Source: CAZWVI01 sp964637165
GTDB lineage: Bacteria > Planctomycetota > UBA1135
Direction of reading: 5' to 3'
DNA length: 64,000 nucleotides
NCBI GenBank assembly: GCA_964637165.1
Contig: CAZWVI010000001.1
Location: 1 to 64,000 of the forward strand
Made by a program: the position numbers and the translations under genes
Shown here: in pieces, positions 9,118 to 17,256 of the stretch
How the letters are laid out: each line of letters starts with the position of its first letter
Numbering within the stretch: the stretch's first letter is position 1
The notes under the pieces: generated by a model
The model's database searches: none
What the model was told of the DNA's origin: nothing
Seen by the model: the letters and a program-made list of their open reading frames with translations, nothing else

Positions 9118-9130
9118 ACTCGGCTTGGTT

Positions 9131-9207
9131 GCGCCCGTAGATCAACTGGATAGATCGTCTGACTACGGATCAGAAGGCTGGGGGTTCGAATCCTCCCGGG
9201 CGCGCCA
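9131..9207 (+). tRNA. tRNA-Arg (anticodon ACG)
   Basis: Full cloverleaf: acceptor GCGCCCG/CGGGCGC, anticodon stem TCTGA/TCAGA with loop CTACGGA (anticodon ACG), T arm GGGGG-TTCGAAT-CCTCC, discriminator G and an encoded CCA (9205-9207). It reads CGU, and also CGC and CGA once A34 is deaminated to inosine. The gene for the deaminase, tadA, starts 24 bp downstream on the same strand, so both probably lie on one transcript. Confidence 0.97.
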
Positions 9208-9231
9208 CTACCAAAGTTAATTTGCCTGCCG

Positions 9232-9723
9232 ATGACTATTCTTTTTCCGCTCGGCGGTCCGGCTGACCCGGACGAGCGTGATCACCGAATCATGGAACGC
9301 GCACTGCGTTTGGCTCAGCGTGCTGCCGACCAAGATGAAGTGCCCGTCGGTGCCCTCGTGATTCGCGATGGGAAAATCCTTGGCCAGGGATGGAATCAAG
9401 TAGAGCAATTAAAAGACGCTACTGCTCATGCAGAAATGCTGGCCTTGACCCAAGCCTTTGCGGCGGCCGACGAGAAACGCCTCGAAGAAGCCGAACTTTT
9501 TTGCACCTTAGAGCCGTGCATTCAATGCGCTGGCGCGATAATGCACGCACGCATCAAGCGGGTGGTTTTCGCCGCCCATGACCCTAAATTTGGCGGAGTT
9601 GAGTCGCTGATTTCGGCCTTCGACTTGGATGGTGTAAACCACCGTGTCGAATGGCGTAGTGGAGTCCTAGCTGCCCAATCGAGCGAAATGTTGAAGGCAT
9701 TTTTCCGAACTAAGCGCGGCTAG
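9232..9723 (+). CDS. tadA: tRNA-specific adenosine-34 deaminase TadA
   Basis: Converts A34 to inosine in tRNA-Arg(ACG). The 163 aa protein has the cytidine/adenosine deaminase zinc motif: H66-A-E68 (catalytic Glu) and P95-C96-x2-C99, with E-V-P-V-G-A-L-V upstream and A-G-A-I-M-H-A-R-I downstream. The arrangement fits TadA rather than guanine or cytosine deaminases. It sits directly behind the gene of its only usual bacterial substrate, probably under the same promoter. ATG 9232 is the first start after the tRNA; about 18 N-terminal residues precede the conserved domain. Confidence 0.93.
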   Translation: MTILFPLGGPADPDERDHRIMERALRLAQRAADQDEVPVGALVIRDGKILGQGWNQVEQLKDATAHAEMLALTQAFAAADEKRLEEAELFCTLEPCIQCAGAIMHARIKRVVFAAHDPKFGGVESLISAFDLDGVNHRVEWRSGVLAAQSSEMLKAFFRTKRG

Positions 9724-9759
9724 TTTTCGACCGCGAAGTTATCCTATGCGACCCGTTTA

Positions 9760-9850
<91 letters not shown>

Positions 9851-9877
9851 CCCTTAGGGGATTGTTCTTACGATTTT

Positions 9878-9966
<89 letters not shown>

Positions 9967-9973
9967 CGCAAAC

Positions 9974-10104
9974 GCGCAAGTGGTGATGGGGGCTCGGCTT
10001 TACGCAGCGGAGACTTTCTGAATTGGGTCAGGCCGGGAACGGAGCAGCCCTAAGGAAAATTCTTCGGGTGCCGTAGATGTCCGGGTCTCCTTCTCCACTT
10101 GTGC
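9974..10104 (+). ncRNA. ffs: Signal recognition particle RNA (4.5S-like)
   Basis: Scaffold RNA of the signal recognition particle. The conserved SRP54/Ffh-binding element GGGTCAGG-CCG-GGAA-CGG-AGCAGCCC is present at 10025-10050, with its GGAA tetraloop and the asymmetric and symmetric internal loops. Outer helices can be drawn as GAATT/AATTC (10020-10024 with 10058-10062), GGAGAC/GTCTCC (10009-10014 with 10085-10090), and a terminal 10-bp helix GCGCAAGTGG/CCACTTGTGC (9974-9983 with 10095-10104, one G-T pair). The length of about 130 nt fits the small bacterial type. The ends are inferred from the terminal helix and may differ by several bases. It sits between tRNA-Ser and dnaX. Confidence 0.88.
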
Positions 10105-10128
10105 ACCCCTTCTTGCTATCCTTGAAAA

Positions 10129-11634
10129 GTGAGCTATCGCGTCATCGCCCGTAAATACCGGCCCCGCACCTTTGAGGATGTAGTGGGTCAAGACCACATC
10201 GTTACCGCGCTAAGTCGGGCGATTGAAAAGGACCGTCTTGGACAAGCCTATTTGTTGGTTGGACCACGTGGGGTTGGAAAAACCAGTACCGCGCGCATTA
10301 TTGCCAAATCGCTTAACTGCGAACAAGGTGCCAGCGTTAAGCCTTGTTTGGAATGTGACACCTGTAAGGAAATTGAAGCCGGTTCCGATATGGATGTGGT
10401 TGAGATTGACGGCGCGAGTAACAACGGCGTTGACGATGTGCGAGCTATTCGCGAACGCGTGCACTTCATGCCATTGCGTGACCGCCGGAAAATTTACATT
10501 ATTGACGAAGTTCAGCGACTATCAGGACCAGCATTTGATGCTTTGCTAAAAACGTTGGAGGAGCCGCCGGGCCATGTAGTTTTTTTATTCGCTACAACCG
10601 ACCCGCATAAAATTCCTGACACGATTACTTCACGTTGCCAAACTTTTGAATTCCGTCGCTTGCGCGAGGAAGATATCGCCAAAAAGTTGACTATGGTTTG
10701 TCAGCTTGAAGGAATGGAAGTGCCGGCCGAAGTCTTAACGGCGATTGCTGGTGGGTGTCGCGGTGGTTTGCGCGATGCCGAATCTATTTTGGATCAACTG
10801 CTCGCAGTAACCGAAGGCATTCCATCTCTTGATGAATTGGAGATGGTCGCAGGCCTAGCGCGACCTGAACGCTGGCTCGATTTATTCGAGGCGGTTGCAG
10901 TTGATGACGCACCGAATGTATTGCGTTTGATAGACGACTTTTTATTGCGCGGCGGAACCGAGCGGGATTTGGTCGATCAAGCCGTGGATGCCTTGCGCGA
11001 CCTATTGCACATTGCCCTTTTAGGCGAGGACGCGCTCGGAGTAATTCCGGCCGAGGCGCGTAAACAGCGAAGCCTAGACTTGGCGCGAAGCCTTGGCCGC
11101 GACCGCGTTGAAAGTCTGTTGGGCATGATGTTCACCTTGGAGGGGCGTATTCGTCGAGCCCCATTGGCAGCGCGTGCACTGTTGGAATGGACATTCTTGC
11201 GCGCATCTAGGTTGGGGCAATTGCTTTCCACGGCGACTTTGACCGAAAGCCTGCAAACTGGCAATTACCAAGCTCCAACGCAAACAGCTCGGCCTGCACC
11301 GGTCGTGGCCCCAATGCCGGTGCCTACGCCATCTGTAAGCATTGATTCCTTACTTCAAGATGCCGCCAAATCCCAGCCGAGCTTGGGTAAACTTCTTTCC
11401 GATCGCTTACTTCGTGGTGAGTTAACAACAACCGGAGTCATAATTGAGTTGGGGCGCTTAAACCAAGGCGACCGTCAAGTTGTCGAGGACCCTGCGTCTT
11501 TAGCTTTTTTGGCAAAACTTCCTGGCAGTCCCGGACCGTGGACCATAAAAATTGAAGAAGCACCTGAAGTTGTTGCCGACCCGGTTGGTGATTCGCTAAA
11601 AAACCTATTTGGCGGCACCGAGGAGGTATCCTAG
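10129..11634 (+). CDS. dnaX: DNA polymerase III subunit gamma/tau
   Basis: Clamp-loader ATPase. GTG start; 501 aa. Walker A G-P-R-G-V-G-K-T (45-52), four zinc-module cysteines C64, C73, C76, C79, Walker B with D126-E127, sensor-1 region F-A-T-T-D-P-H-K-I-P and the S-R-C motif. The usual Walker B flank D-E-V-H-M-L-S reads D-E-V-Q-R-L-S here. After the clamp-loader domains III there is only a short proline-rich linker (about residues 380-400) and about 100 further residues, so it is gamma-like in length rather than a long tau. No convincing frameshift signal was seen. Operon with ybaB and recR. Confidence 0.94.
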   Translation: MSYRVIARKYRPRTFEDVVGQDHIVTALSRAIEKDRLGQAYLLVGPRGVGKTSTARIIAKSLNCEQGASVKPCLECDTCKEIEAGSDMDVVEIDGASNNGVDDVRAIRERVHFMPLRDRRKIYIIDEVQRLSGPAFDALLKTLEEPPGHVVFLFATTDPHKIPDTITSRCQTFEFRRLREEDIAKKLTMVCQLEGMEVPAEVLTAIAGGCRGGLRDAESILDQLLAVTEGIPSLDELEMVAGLARPERWLDLFEAVAVDDAPNVLRLIDDFLLRGGTERDLVDQAVDALRDLLHIALLGEDALGVIPAEARKQRSLDLARSLGRDRVESLLGMMFTLEGRIRRAPLAARALLEWTFLRASRLGQLLSTATLTESLQTGNYQAPTQTARPAPVVAPMPVPTPSVSIDSLLQDAAKSQPSLGKLLSDRLLRGELTTTGVIIELGRLNQGDRQVVEDPASLAFLAKLPGSPGPWTIKIEEAPEVVADPVGDSLKNLFGGTEEVS

Positions 11635-11638
11635 GGAC

Positions 11639-11962
11639 ATGGCTGGTAGTCTTGGAGACCTCGGGGGCTTGCTGCGGCAAGCTCAAAAAATGCAACGTCA
11701 AATGTCGGAGTTGCAGGAAGATCTTGCGCAACGCAAGTTTGAAGCAAGCTCAGGTGGTGGTGCCGTTAAGGTCACTGTCTCTGGCGCGCGCCAACTTTTG
11801 GAGTTGAAGATCAACCCTGAAGTTGTCGACCCAGAAGAAACCGAGTTGTTAGAAGACTTGGTTATGACCGCAGTGTCCGATGCCCTTAAGCAAGCAGAAG
11901 AAGTTTCTTCAAAAGAAATGCAAGCTTTAAGTGGCGGAATGGGCATGCCCGGCATGATGTAA
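11639..11962 (+). CDS. ybaB: YbaB/EbfC nucleoid-associated protein
   Basis: Small dimeric DNA-binding protein found between dnaX and recR in most bacteria. The chosen ATG (11639) gives 107 aa and has an A-G-G-A-G-G ribosome-binding site 12 bases upstream, inside the end of dnaX; an in-frame upstream start exists but ignores this site. The sequence has G-G-L-L-R-Q-A-Q-K-M-Q-R-Q-M at the start, G-x-V-K-V-T-V-S-G in the middle and a Met/Gly-rich C-terminal tail. The dnaX-ybaB-recR order is conserved, with a 4-bp gap after dnaX. Confidence 0.92.
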   Translation: MAGSLGDLGGLLRQAQKMQRQMSELQEDLAQRKFEASSGGGAVKVTVSGARQLLELKINPEVVDPEETELLEDLVMTAVSDALKQAEEVSSKEMQALSGGMGMPGMM

Positions 11963-11969
11963 TTACGCG

Positions 11970-12590
11970 GTGGCCTTTCCGGAACCCCTCGACCGTTTAA
12001 TTCGCGCCCTCGAAAGATTTCCTGGCGTTGGCGCGCGTAGTGCCGAACGAATGGCTTTGCACGTTTTACGTTCCGACCCCGAAGAAGTCGCTGATTTGGC
12101 AATGGCTTTACGCGATGCGCGGATGGAGACGATGCGCTGCGAGTCTTGTGGCAATATTACCCTGCAGTCACCGTGTCGAATTTGTTCTGACCCCGAGCGT
12201 GATCAAAGTGTTGTTTGCGTTGTCGAGGGACCACGCGAAGTCGAAAAGATGGAATCGTCAAAAGCAAATATTGGCGTTTACCACGTTCTGATGGATGGCT
12301 TTGCACCACGCGAAGGAGCCGCACCAGAAAACGCAGCGGTTGCATCCCTATGCCGTCGCGTTGATTCTGGAGTTGTGAAGGAAATTGTGTTGGCAACTGC
12401 CCCCGACCGCGAAGGCGAAGGCGCGGCTTTATTGGTTATGAAAGCGCTAACAGGCAAGCCAGTTGAAATTACTCGCCTTGCACGAGGCGTTCCGGTCGGA
12501 ACCCGCCTTGAATATTTACACGGAGAAATTTTGCTCGAGGCTTTCCGCGAGAGACGTCCCTTTAGTACGCCAGAAAGCGCGGAAGAATAA
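11970..12590 (+). CDS. recR: Recombination protein RecR
   Basis: RecFOR-pathway protein that helps load RecA at gaps. GTG start; 206 aa, normal length. Helix-hairpin-helix F-P-G-V-G-x-R-S-A-E-R (17-27), zinc finger C57-x2-C60-x8-C69-x2-C72, then the Toprim domain with V-V-C-V-V-E and the acidic A-T-A-P-D-R-E-G-E-G segment. In many RecR proteins this last segment reads A-T-N-P-T-x-E-G-E, so the local sequence is somewhat divergent. It overlaps truA by one base. Confidence 0.94.
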   Translation: MAFPEPLDRLIRALERFPGVGARSAERMALHVLRSDPEEVADLAMALRDARMETMRCESCGNITLQSPCRICSDPERDQSVVCVVEGPREVEKMESSKANIGVYHVLMDGFAPREGAAPENAAVASLCRRVDSGVVKEIVLATAPDREGEGAALLVMKALTGKPVEITRLARGVPVGTRLEYLHGEILLEAFRERRPFSTPESAEE

Positions 12591-13360
12591 TGTCAAGCGA
12601 GCGGCGCATTGCATTGTTGGTGGCATACCATGGTGCTGCTTTTAATGGTTATCAACGACAACCAGCTTTCCCTAGCGTGCAGGAGGAAATTGAAAATGCC
12701 TGGCTTGCACTTACCGGTGAACAAGTAGTTGCTCACGGAAGTGGTCGTACCGATAGTGGGGTGCATGCTTGGGGGCAGGTTGTCCACATTGACACTGCCA
12801 GTGAAATTCCCACCGAGAATTTATTACGCGCGCTAAACACCTTTCTTCCGGAGGAGGCCGTGGTGCGGGCGACCGCTGAAGTTGGCGCGGATTTCCATGC
12901 TTGCCATAGTGCTTTGCGCAAACGTTACCTGTTCAGAATTAATAATCAGAAGACGCGCCCGGTTATTGATAATGGACAAGTTGCCTGGGTGCGTGCGTCA
13001 TTGGACATTTCTGCGATGCGCGCGGCCGTTAGGCATTTACTCGGCGAACATGATTTCGCCGCTTTTGCTGCTGCTGGCCGTAGCACCAAGACCTCTATGC
13101 GGACTATTTATTCGGCGCATATCTGGCCGGTACGCGGTGGCATCAATCTAATCTTTGAGGGTAATGGCTTCTTGTACAAAATGGTGCGCAATTTGGTCGG
13201 TAGTCTAATTGAGGTCGGTAAGGGGCGAAGGCACCCTGATTGGCTCAAAACTGTGCTCGAAAGCGGCGACCGCCAGCGTGCTGGGGCGACCGCCAGTCCC
13301 TCTGGGCTCTACTTACTTAGGGTTCAATACCAAGAAGACCCATTTCGCCCCTGTTGCTAA
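12590..13360 (+). CDS. truA: tRNA pseudouridine(38-40) synthase TruA
   Basis: Forms pseudouridine at positions 38-40 of the tRNA anticodon stem. The 256 aa protein has the catalytic-Asp motif G-R-T-D-S-G-V-H-A (D55), the N-terminal L-L-V-A-Y-H-G-A-A-F-N-G-Y-Q and the C-terminal G-N-G-F-L-Y-K-M-V-R-N-L-V-G-S-L. Its ATG overlaps the recR stop (TAATG), so it is the likely last gene of dnaX-ybaB-recR-truA. Confidence 0.95.
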   Translation: MSSERRIALLVAYHGAAFNGYQRQPAFPSVQEEIENAWLALTGEQVVAHGSGRTDSGVHAWGQVVHIDTASEIPTENLLRALNTFLPEEAVVRATAEVGADFHACHSALRKRYLFRINNQKTRPVIDNGQVAWVRASLDISAMRAAVRHLLGEHDFAAFAAAGRSTKTSMRTIYSAHIWPVRGGINLIFEGNGFLYKMVRNLVGSLIEVGKGRRHPDWLKTVLESGDRQRAGATASPSGLYLLRVQYQEDPFRPCC

Positions 13361-13423
13361 TGCCAGTTTTGGATTATGCTTCAGTAGTGGCGTCAGCCAC
13401 ATGCCCGTCACCACGACGGTAAA

Positions 13424-13753
13424 ATGAACCACGCTCTCATGAACATTGAAATAACCAGCAGGTGCGATAGCATCCCTCAAGCTCTTAAGTCTTATGCCGA
13501 ATCCAAGCTCGCAAGAGTTGAACGATTTGGAGAGGAATTTGAAAAGAGTGAAATCATTTTGTCCCAAGAGCATGACGAAATGCAGTGTGAGATTATCCTA
13601 CACCGTCACCGCGGCGAGCCCTTCGTCGCTAACAGTAGTTCTCGTGAAGGCCGCACCGCGGTTGATGAGACTGCTAGCAAAATCGAAAAACAACTCCTTC
13701 GCTTCAAAGAGAAGCACAGCCACAAAGGTCGCCGCCACCGCGCCAGCGACTGA
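13424..13753 (+). CDS. hpf: Ribosome hibernation promoting factor, short form
   Basis: A 109 aa protein of the HPF/RaiA (S30Ae) family, which binds the 30S decoding centre in slow growth. Visible features are the N-terminal I-E-I-T-S-R-x-x-x-I-P-Q-A-L-K-x-Y-A-E-x-K-L beta-alpha unit and E-I-I-L-H-R-H-R. D-E-T-A-S-K-I-E-K-Q-L follows, and the tail is rich in His, Lys and Arg. No long-form dimerisation domain. Two starts are possible (ATG 13424 or 13439). The 60 bp upstream hold two small perfect hairpins (GTGGC-GCCAC at 13387-13400 and CCGTC-GACGG just before the start), which could affect expression. The hpf-ptsN-HPr order recalls the rpoN-linked cluster of Proteobacteria, but no rpoN is seen here. 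Confidence 0.85.
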   Translation: MNHALMNIEITSRCDSIPQALKSYAESKLARVERFGEEFEKSEIILSQEHDEMQCEIILHRHRGEPFVANSSSREGRTAVDETASKIEKQLLRFKEKHSHKGRRHRASD

Positions 13754-13759
13754 GTAAAG

Positions 13760-14221
13760 ATGACCTACTCTGACCTGATAACCAAAAAGAACATTGTTCT
13801 CGGACTCGAGACCTTTGATTCAAACAGCACCATTTCCGCTCTCGCCGATCGCTTGGCCGAGGTGAATCCTGACCTAGTCGGTCGTCGTGATGAAGTTTAC
13901 GACGCGCTTTGCGAACGTGAGCAACGTGGCTCAACTGGACAACAACGAGTTGCCATCCCTCACGTCAAAATGAGTGGTGTTAGTCAACTTTCAATTGTTG
14001 TTGGTGTGCACCCGCAAGGGGTTGACTTTCGCGCGCTTGATGCCGAAGATGTAAAAGTTTTCTTTGCCATCATTCGTCCCGAAACAGACGACACCGAACA
14101 TTTGCAAGTACTTCGTTGGATTGCTGAAATTGCTAAGCATCAAGATTTTGTTTCTTTTGCCAGTCAGGCACAAAAAGAATCAGACATCGTTGATTTGCTA
14201 GGCGAACTTTCGCCCGCGTAA
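13760..14221 (+). CDS. ptsN: PTS EIIA domain protein, PtsN-like
   Basis: A 153 aa protein with the fructose/mannitol EIIA (EIIA-Ntr) fold. The phospho-accepting His lies in R-V-A-I-P-H-V-K (H68), preceded by L-x-x-R-E-x-x-G-S-T-G. Proteins of this type usually act as regulators by phosphorylation, not as sugar transporters. It lies 6 bp after hpf and 5 bp before an HPr-like gene. No enzyme I or membrane EII gene is present in the window, supporting a regulatory role. Confidence 0.83.
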   Translation: MTYSDLITKKNIVLGLETFDSNSTISALADRLAEVNPDLVGRRDEVYDALCEREQRGSTGQQRVAIPHVKMSGVSQLSIVVGVHPQGVDFRALDAEDVKVFFAIIRPETDDTEHLQVLRWIAEIAKHQDFVSFASQAQKESDIVDLLGELSPA

Positions 14222-14226
14222 GGAAC

Positions 14227-14499
14227 ATGACAACTGCCGCTGCAATTGTAGTGGTGGTGAATGAGGCCGGGATTCACGCTCGCCCAAGCCATGCAATTGT
14301 GCAATTGGCAAGTGAATTTGATGCTTCGCTTTCACTGCTATTTGATGGCCGTCGAGCTGATGCCTCAAGCATTTTGTCTGTAATGACGCTCGGTGCTGCG
14401 GCTGGCTCGGAAATTTCCCTAGAGGCTTCTGGGGCCCAGGCTCAAGAAGTCGTTTCCGCAATGCAAGCTTTGTTTGCATCGGGCTTTGAGGAAAAATAG
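14227..14499 (+). CDS. HPr-like phosphocarrier protein
   Basis: A 90 aa HPr-family protein. The EI-phosphorylated His is in G-I-H-A-R-P-S-H (H17), and the region equivalent to the Ser46 site reads A-D-A-S-S-I-L-S-V-M-T-L-G-A-A-A-G (S48). It probably passes phosphate to the adjacent EIIA-like protein. The stop TAG overlaps the GTG of the next gene by one base. Confidence 0.85.
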   Translation: MTTAAAIVVVVNEAGIHARPSHAIVQLASEFDASLSLLFDGRRADASSILSVMTLGAAAGSEISLEASGAQAQEVVSAMQALFASGFEEK

Positions 14500-15050
14500 T
14501 GGATGCCCCGGCTGCATTTCGCTTGTGCTTTAAGTTCCGCAAATTTGCCACGGCGCGATATTTGTCAGCACTTGATTTAACTGGTGCGCTTGAGGCAAGT
14601 TTACGTCGCGCACGTTTACCGGTTGCTTATTCTGGCGGATTCCACCCACGGCCACGACTGCATTTTGAAGACGCTTTGCCATTAGGGTGGAGCTCCGAAT
14701 GTGAAAGTTGTTGGATTGAATTTGTGGCACCTTACCCAGCTCGGGAAGCGATGCGACGATTAGCTGGTTGCTTGCCGGAGGGGCTTGAATTGCTGGAGTG
14801 TTTTGTTAGTCCAGCCAAGCCGCAGCCAAGTAAATTTAAAAGATTTCGTGTTAATGGTTGTGTTGCCAACATTGCGGTTAATGAACTCCCTGAAGGCGTT
14901 AGTTGTAGTGTTGAAACTGAGGGATCATTGTTGTTTGAATTAGATGCCCGTGAAACTACAAAAGTCCCATCAATGAAAAAAGTTCTTAAGGAGATTTGCC
15001 CAGAGTTGGTTAATCAATTAGATGTCTGTCGTCTGGCAGTGGAGAAATAA
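14499..15050 (+). CDS. DUF2344 / TIGR03936-type protein
   Basis: A 183 aa protein matching the family that is often fused to, or encoded beside, a radical-SAM protein and next to RNase G. Visible: F-R-L-C-F-K-F-R-K-F-A-T-A-R-Y-L-S-A-L-D and S-G-G-F-H-P-R-P-R-L-H-F-E-D-A-L-P-L-G. GTG start overlapping the HPr stop. The exact biochemical role of the family is not established. Conserved linkage with rng, rplU, rpmA and obgE suggests a part in RNA or ribosome metabolism. No radical-SAM partner is seen in the window. Confidence 0.82.
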   Translation: MDAPAAFRLCFKFRKFATARYLSALDLTGALEASLRRARLPVAYSGGFHPRPRLHFEDALPLGWSSECESCWIEFVAPYPAREAMRRLAGCLPEGLELLECFVSPAKPQPSKFKRFRVNGCVANIAVNELPEGVSCSVETEGSLLFELDARETTKVPSMKKVLKEICPELVNQLDVCRLAVEK

Positions 15051-16574
15051 ATGGAAACAAATAATTCCAAACTATTGATTAACGCACGCGATGCAGAAGA
15101 GTTGCGGGTGGTTATGTGCCGCGATAATAAAATTGATGACTTGCGGTGGCATCGTGGTGGTCGTCCATCCTTGGTCGGCAATATTTATCTAGGAGTTGTT
15201 AGTAAAGTTGAAACAAGCTTGGATGCGGCTTTTGTCGATTTTGGTGCTGGTCGAGCTGGCTTTATCCACACCGGAAATTTGCATGCTTCTTGTAATCACG
15301 AAAGTGACCCGTTTGAATTAGCTTCAACAACTACGCGACTACCAAAGAAGGTGGTGGCGATTACTGATGAAGATCAAGAATTGGCCCCAGAACCGAGTGA
15401 AAAGCGCAGCATTTCGGAAATGCTTAAACCGGGCCAGAAACTGGTGGTGCAAGTTCAGCGCGATGCGTTGCGTGGCAAAGGCGCAACCTTGAGCAGTTTT
15501 ATTTCTATACCTGGCCGTAGGCTCGTGTTTATGCCGTCACTTGGCCGCACTACTTTGAGCCGCAGAATATCTGATACGACTGAGCGTAAGAGGTTACGTG
15601 AAGAAGTTATAAACGGTGAAGAGTTTGTTGATTGTGGATTGATTTTGCGCACCGCTGCATCAGGGTCTTCGCGTGAAGATCTGTTGCTTGAACTTGAACA
15701 GCTGCAAAAAGATTGGCACGCAGTCGGTGAGAAAATGGCCGCACTCGATGCGCCCGGAAGTTTGCGCGTTGAGCCAAGTCCCGCCGCTCGTTCGGTGCGG
15801 GATTTTATGCGCAAAGACCTTGGTGAAATCATTTGCGATTGTTCACAGGTTTTTGAGCAAGTCGAAGCTCTGCTCGAAGAGTTAGGACTTGAGAATCCTC
15901 CCAAATTAAAACTATATAAAAAATCTCGACCATTGTTCGAGGCCGAAGATGTCGAACGTGCCTGGCAACTTTTGTTCCGCGCCAAAGTTCCGCTGACCGA
16001 GGGGGCGTCGGTAGTTATTCATCAGACCGAAGCGTTGTGCGCAATAGATGTAAATAGCGGTCGCATTCAGGGTGCTGATTTAGAGGAAACCGCACTGGCA
16101 ACCAACTTAGCAGCGGCCGCTGAAATTGCTCGCCAGATTCGCTTGCGCGATTTGGGTGGCATCGTGGTGGTGGACTTTATTGATATGCGCCAAGCTGAAC
16201 ACCGCCATGAATTGGATAAGGCATTCACGCGATTGTTGCGCGGCGACCGTGCCCGCCTGAAGTCAGCTGGACTCGGCGCCTTTGGCTTGTTTACTTTGAC
16301 GCGCCGCCGGATGGGAGGCGGATTGCCTAATCCGGTCGAGTCATTTTGCGGCGATTGTGCAGGTAGTGGCAGTCTGGCGATGCACCATGCCGGAGCACTG
16401 CGCGCCTTGCGGGTATTGCGGGCAATTGATGGCGCTCACCAAATGCATTTGCGGATTCATCCGGCGGCCGCCACCATTTTGGAGCCATGGCTTCAAGAGC
16501 TTACAAATAATGGACTTAAGGTGCGCATAGAAGGGGACAGGCAGCTGGCTCCCGGCGATTCCGTGCTTAAATAA
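15051..16574 (+). CDS. rng: Ribonuclease G/E family endoribonuclease
   Basis: Endoribonuclease for rRNA maturation and mRNA turnover. The 507 aa protein has the S1 domain starting near residue 40 (V-G-N-I-Y-L-G-V-V-S-K-V-x-x-S-L-D-A-A-F-V-D-F-G), with an acidic, proline-containing insertion at about 80-125 before the domain resumes. The catalytic Asp pair is D333 (C-A-I-D-V-N-S-G) and D375 (V-V-V-D-F-I-D-M). The zinc-link C433-G-D-C436 joins dimers. There is no long RNase E-type C-terminal scaffold, so RNase G is the better name. It begins right after the DUF2344 stop. Confidence 0.93.
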   Translation: METNNSKLLINARDAEELRVVMCRDNKIDDLRWHRGGRPSLVGNIYLGVVSKVETSLDAAFVDFGAGRAGFIHTGNLHASCNHESDPFELASTTTRLPKKVVAITDEDQELAPEPSEKRSISEMLKPGQKLVVQVQRDALRGKGATLSSFISIPGRRLVFMPSLGRTTLSRRISDTTERKRLREEVINGEEFVDCGLILRTAASGSSREDLLLELEQLQKDWHAVGEKMAALDAPGSLRVEPSPAARSVRDFMRKDLGEIICDCSQVFEQVEALLEELGLENPPKLKLYKKSRPLFEAEDVERAWQLLFRAKVPLTEGASVVIHQTEALCAIDVNSGRIQGADLEETALATNLAAAAEIARQIRLRDLGGIVVVDFIDMRQAEHRHELDKAFTRLLRGDRARLKSAGLGAFGLFTLTRRRMGGGLPNPVESFCGDCAGSGSLAMHHAGALRALRVLRAIDGAHQMHLRIHPAAATILEPWLQELTNNGLKVRIEGDRQLAPGDSVLK

Positions 16575-16601
16575 GCATTAATTATTGTTGGCTTTACAGG
16601 C

Positions 16602-16630
16602 TTGCGCCCTGTGCTTAGCAGGGTTACACT
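16602..16630 (+). promoter_or_regulatory. Possible promoter and leader hairpin before rplU
   Basis: TTGCGC (16602-16607) and TACACT (16625-16630) are 17 bases apart. A small hairpin CCCTG/CAGGG lies between them, and the rplU ribosome-binding site follows. The -35 match is poor, so this is a tentative call. A short stem-loop followed by T-rich DNA just upstream (about 16564-16585) could end the rng transcript. Confidence 0.3.
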
Positions 16631-16658
16631 ACTCGACCCTTTTAGGAGGAAAATCCCG

Positions 16659-16976
16659 ATGTACGCCATCGTCAAAGACCGTTCCCGTAACCTCACTCTA
16701 ACTCTTGGACAAGAGTTGTGGGTGGATCTTCTTTCTGGTTCAGAGCCAGGAAGTGACCATGTTTTCGAGCAAGTTAACCTACTTAAGAAGGAGGACGGAT
16801 CAATTGTGATCGGCGCTCCTGTGGTTAACGGTGCTTCAGTTGTTACTGAAGTTCTTGGAAATGAAAAAGACAAGAAAATTGAAGTTGTTCATTTTCGTCG
16901 TCGCCAAAATAGCAAGAACCGTAATGGTCATCGCCAAACATACACCCGTATTCGGGTTAAGGAAATCCGCAGTTAA
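16659..16976 (+). CDS. rplU: 50S ribosomal protein bL21
   Basis: Large-subunit protein, 105 aa. Start at ATG 16659 is fixed by an A-G-G-A-G-G site at 16644-16649 and by the normal N-terminus M-Y-A-I-V-K-D. Conserved G-A-P-V-V-N-G-A-S-V and the C-terminal H-F-R-R-R-Q-N-S-K-N-R-N-G-H-R-Q block are present. Pairs with rpmA 14 bp downstream, the universal rplU-rpmA order. Confidence 0.95.
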   Translation: MYAIVKDRSRNLTLTLGQELWVDLLSGSEPGSDHVFEQVNLLKKEDGSIVIGAPVVNGASVVTEVLGNEKDKKIEVVHFRRRQNSKNRNGHRQTYTRIRVKEIRS

Positions 16977-16990
16977 AGGAGTATTGATCA

Positions 16991-17236
16991 ATGGCACATA
17001 AGAAAGGTGGTGGTTCGACCCGTAACGGTCGTGATTCAAACCCACAGTTTCGCGGAATCAAGCGCTACGGCGGTCAGTTTGTAAAAGCTGGCGAGATTCT
17101 CGTTCGTCAATGTGGTACCAAATTCCATGCTGGTCGCAATGTCGGTCAAGGTAATGATTACACCTTGTTCGCACTTGAAGATGGCATCGTAGAGTTTCAG
17201 TCGCGCCGCCGGATTAAGGTGGTGCCTCGCGACTGA
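16991..17236 (+). CDS. rpmA: 50S ribosomal protein bL27
   Basis: Large-subunit protein whose N-terminus reaches the peptidyl transferase centre. The 81 aa sequence begins M-A-H-K-K-G-G-G-S-T-R-N-G-R-D-S-N, with no sign of the cleavable N-terminal extension found in Firmicutes. I-L-V-R-Q-C-G-T-K-F-H-A-G-R-N-V-G follows. An A-A-A-G-G-A-G site lies 8-14 bases upstream of the ATG. It is followed by a strong terminator. Confidence 0.96.
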   Translation: MAHKKGGGSTRNGRDSNPQFRGIKRYGGQFVKAGEILVRQCGTKFHAGRNVGQGNDYTLFALEDGIVEFQSRRRIKVVPRD

Positions 17237-17256
17237 TCATTAATTTGACTTTGCTT

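Noticed and set aside
10129..11634. Programmed frameshift in dnaX producing gamma and tau
   Set aside because: No clear slippery A-A-A-A-A-A-G type sequence with a stem was found at a suitable position.
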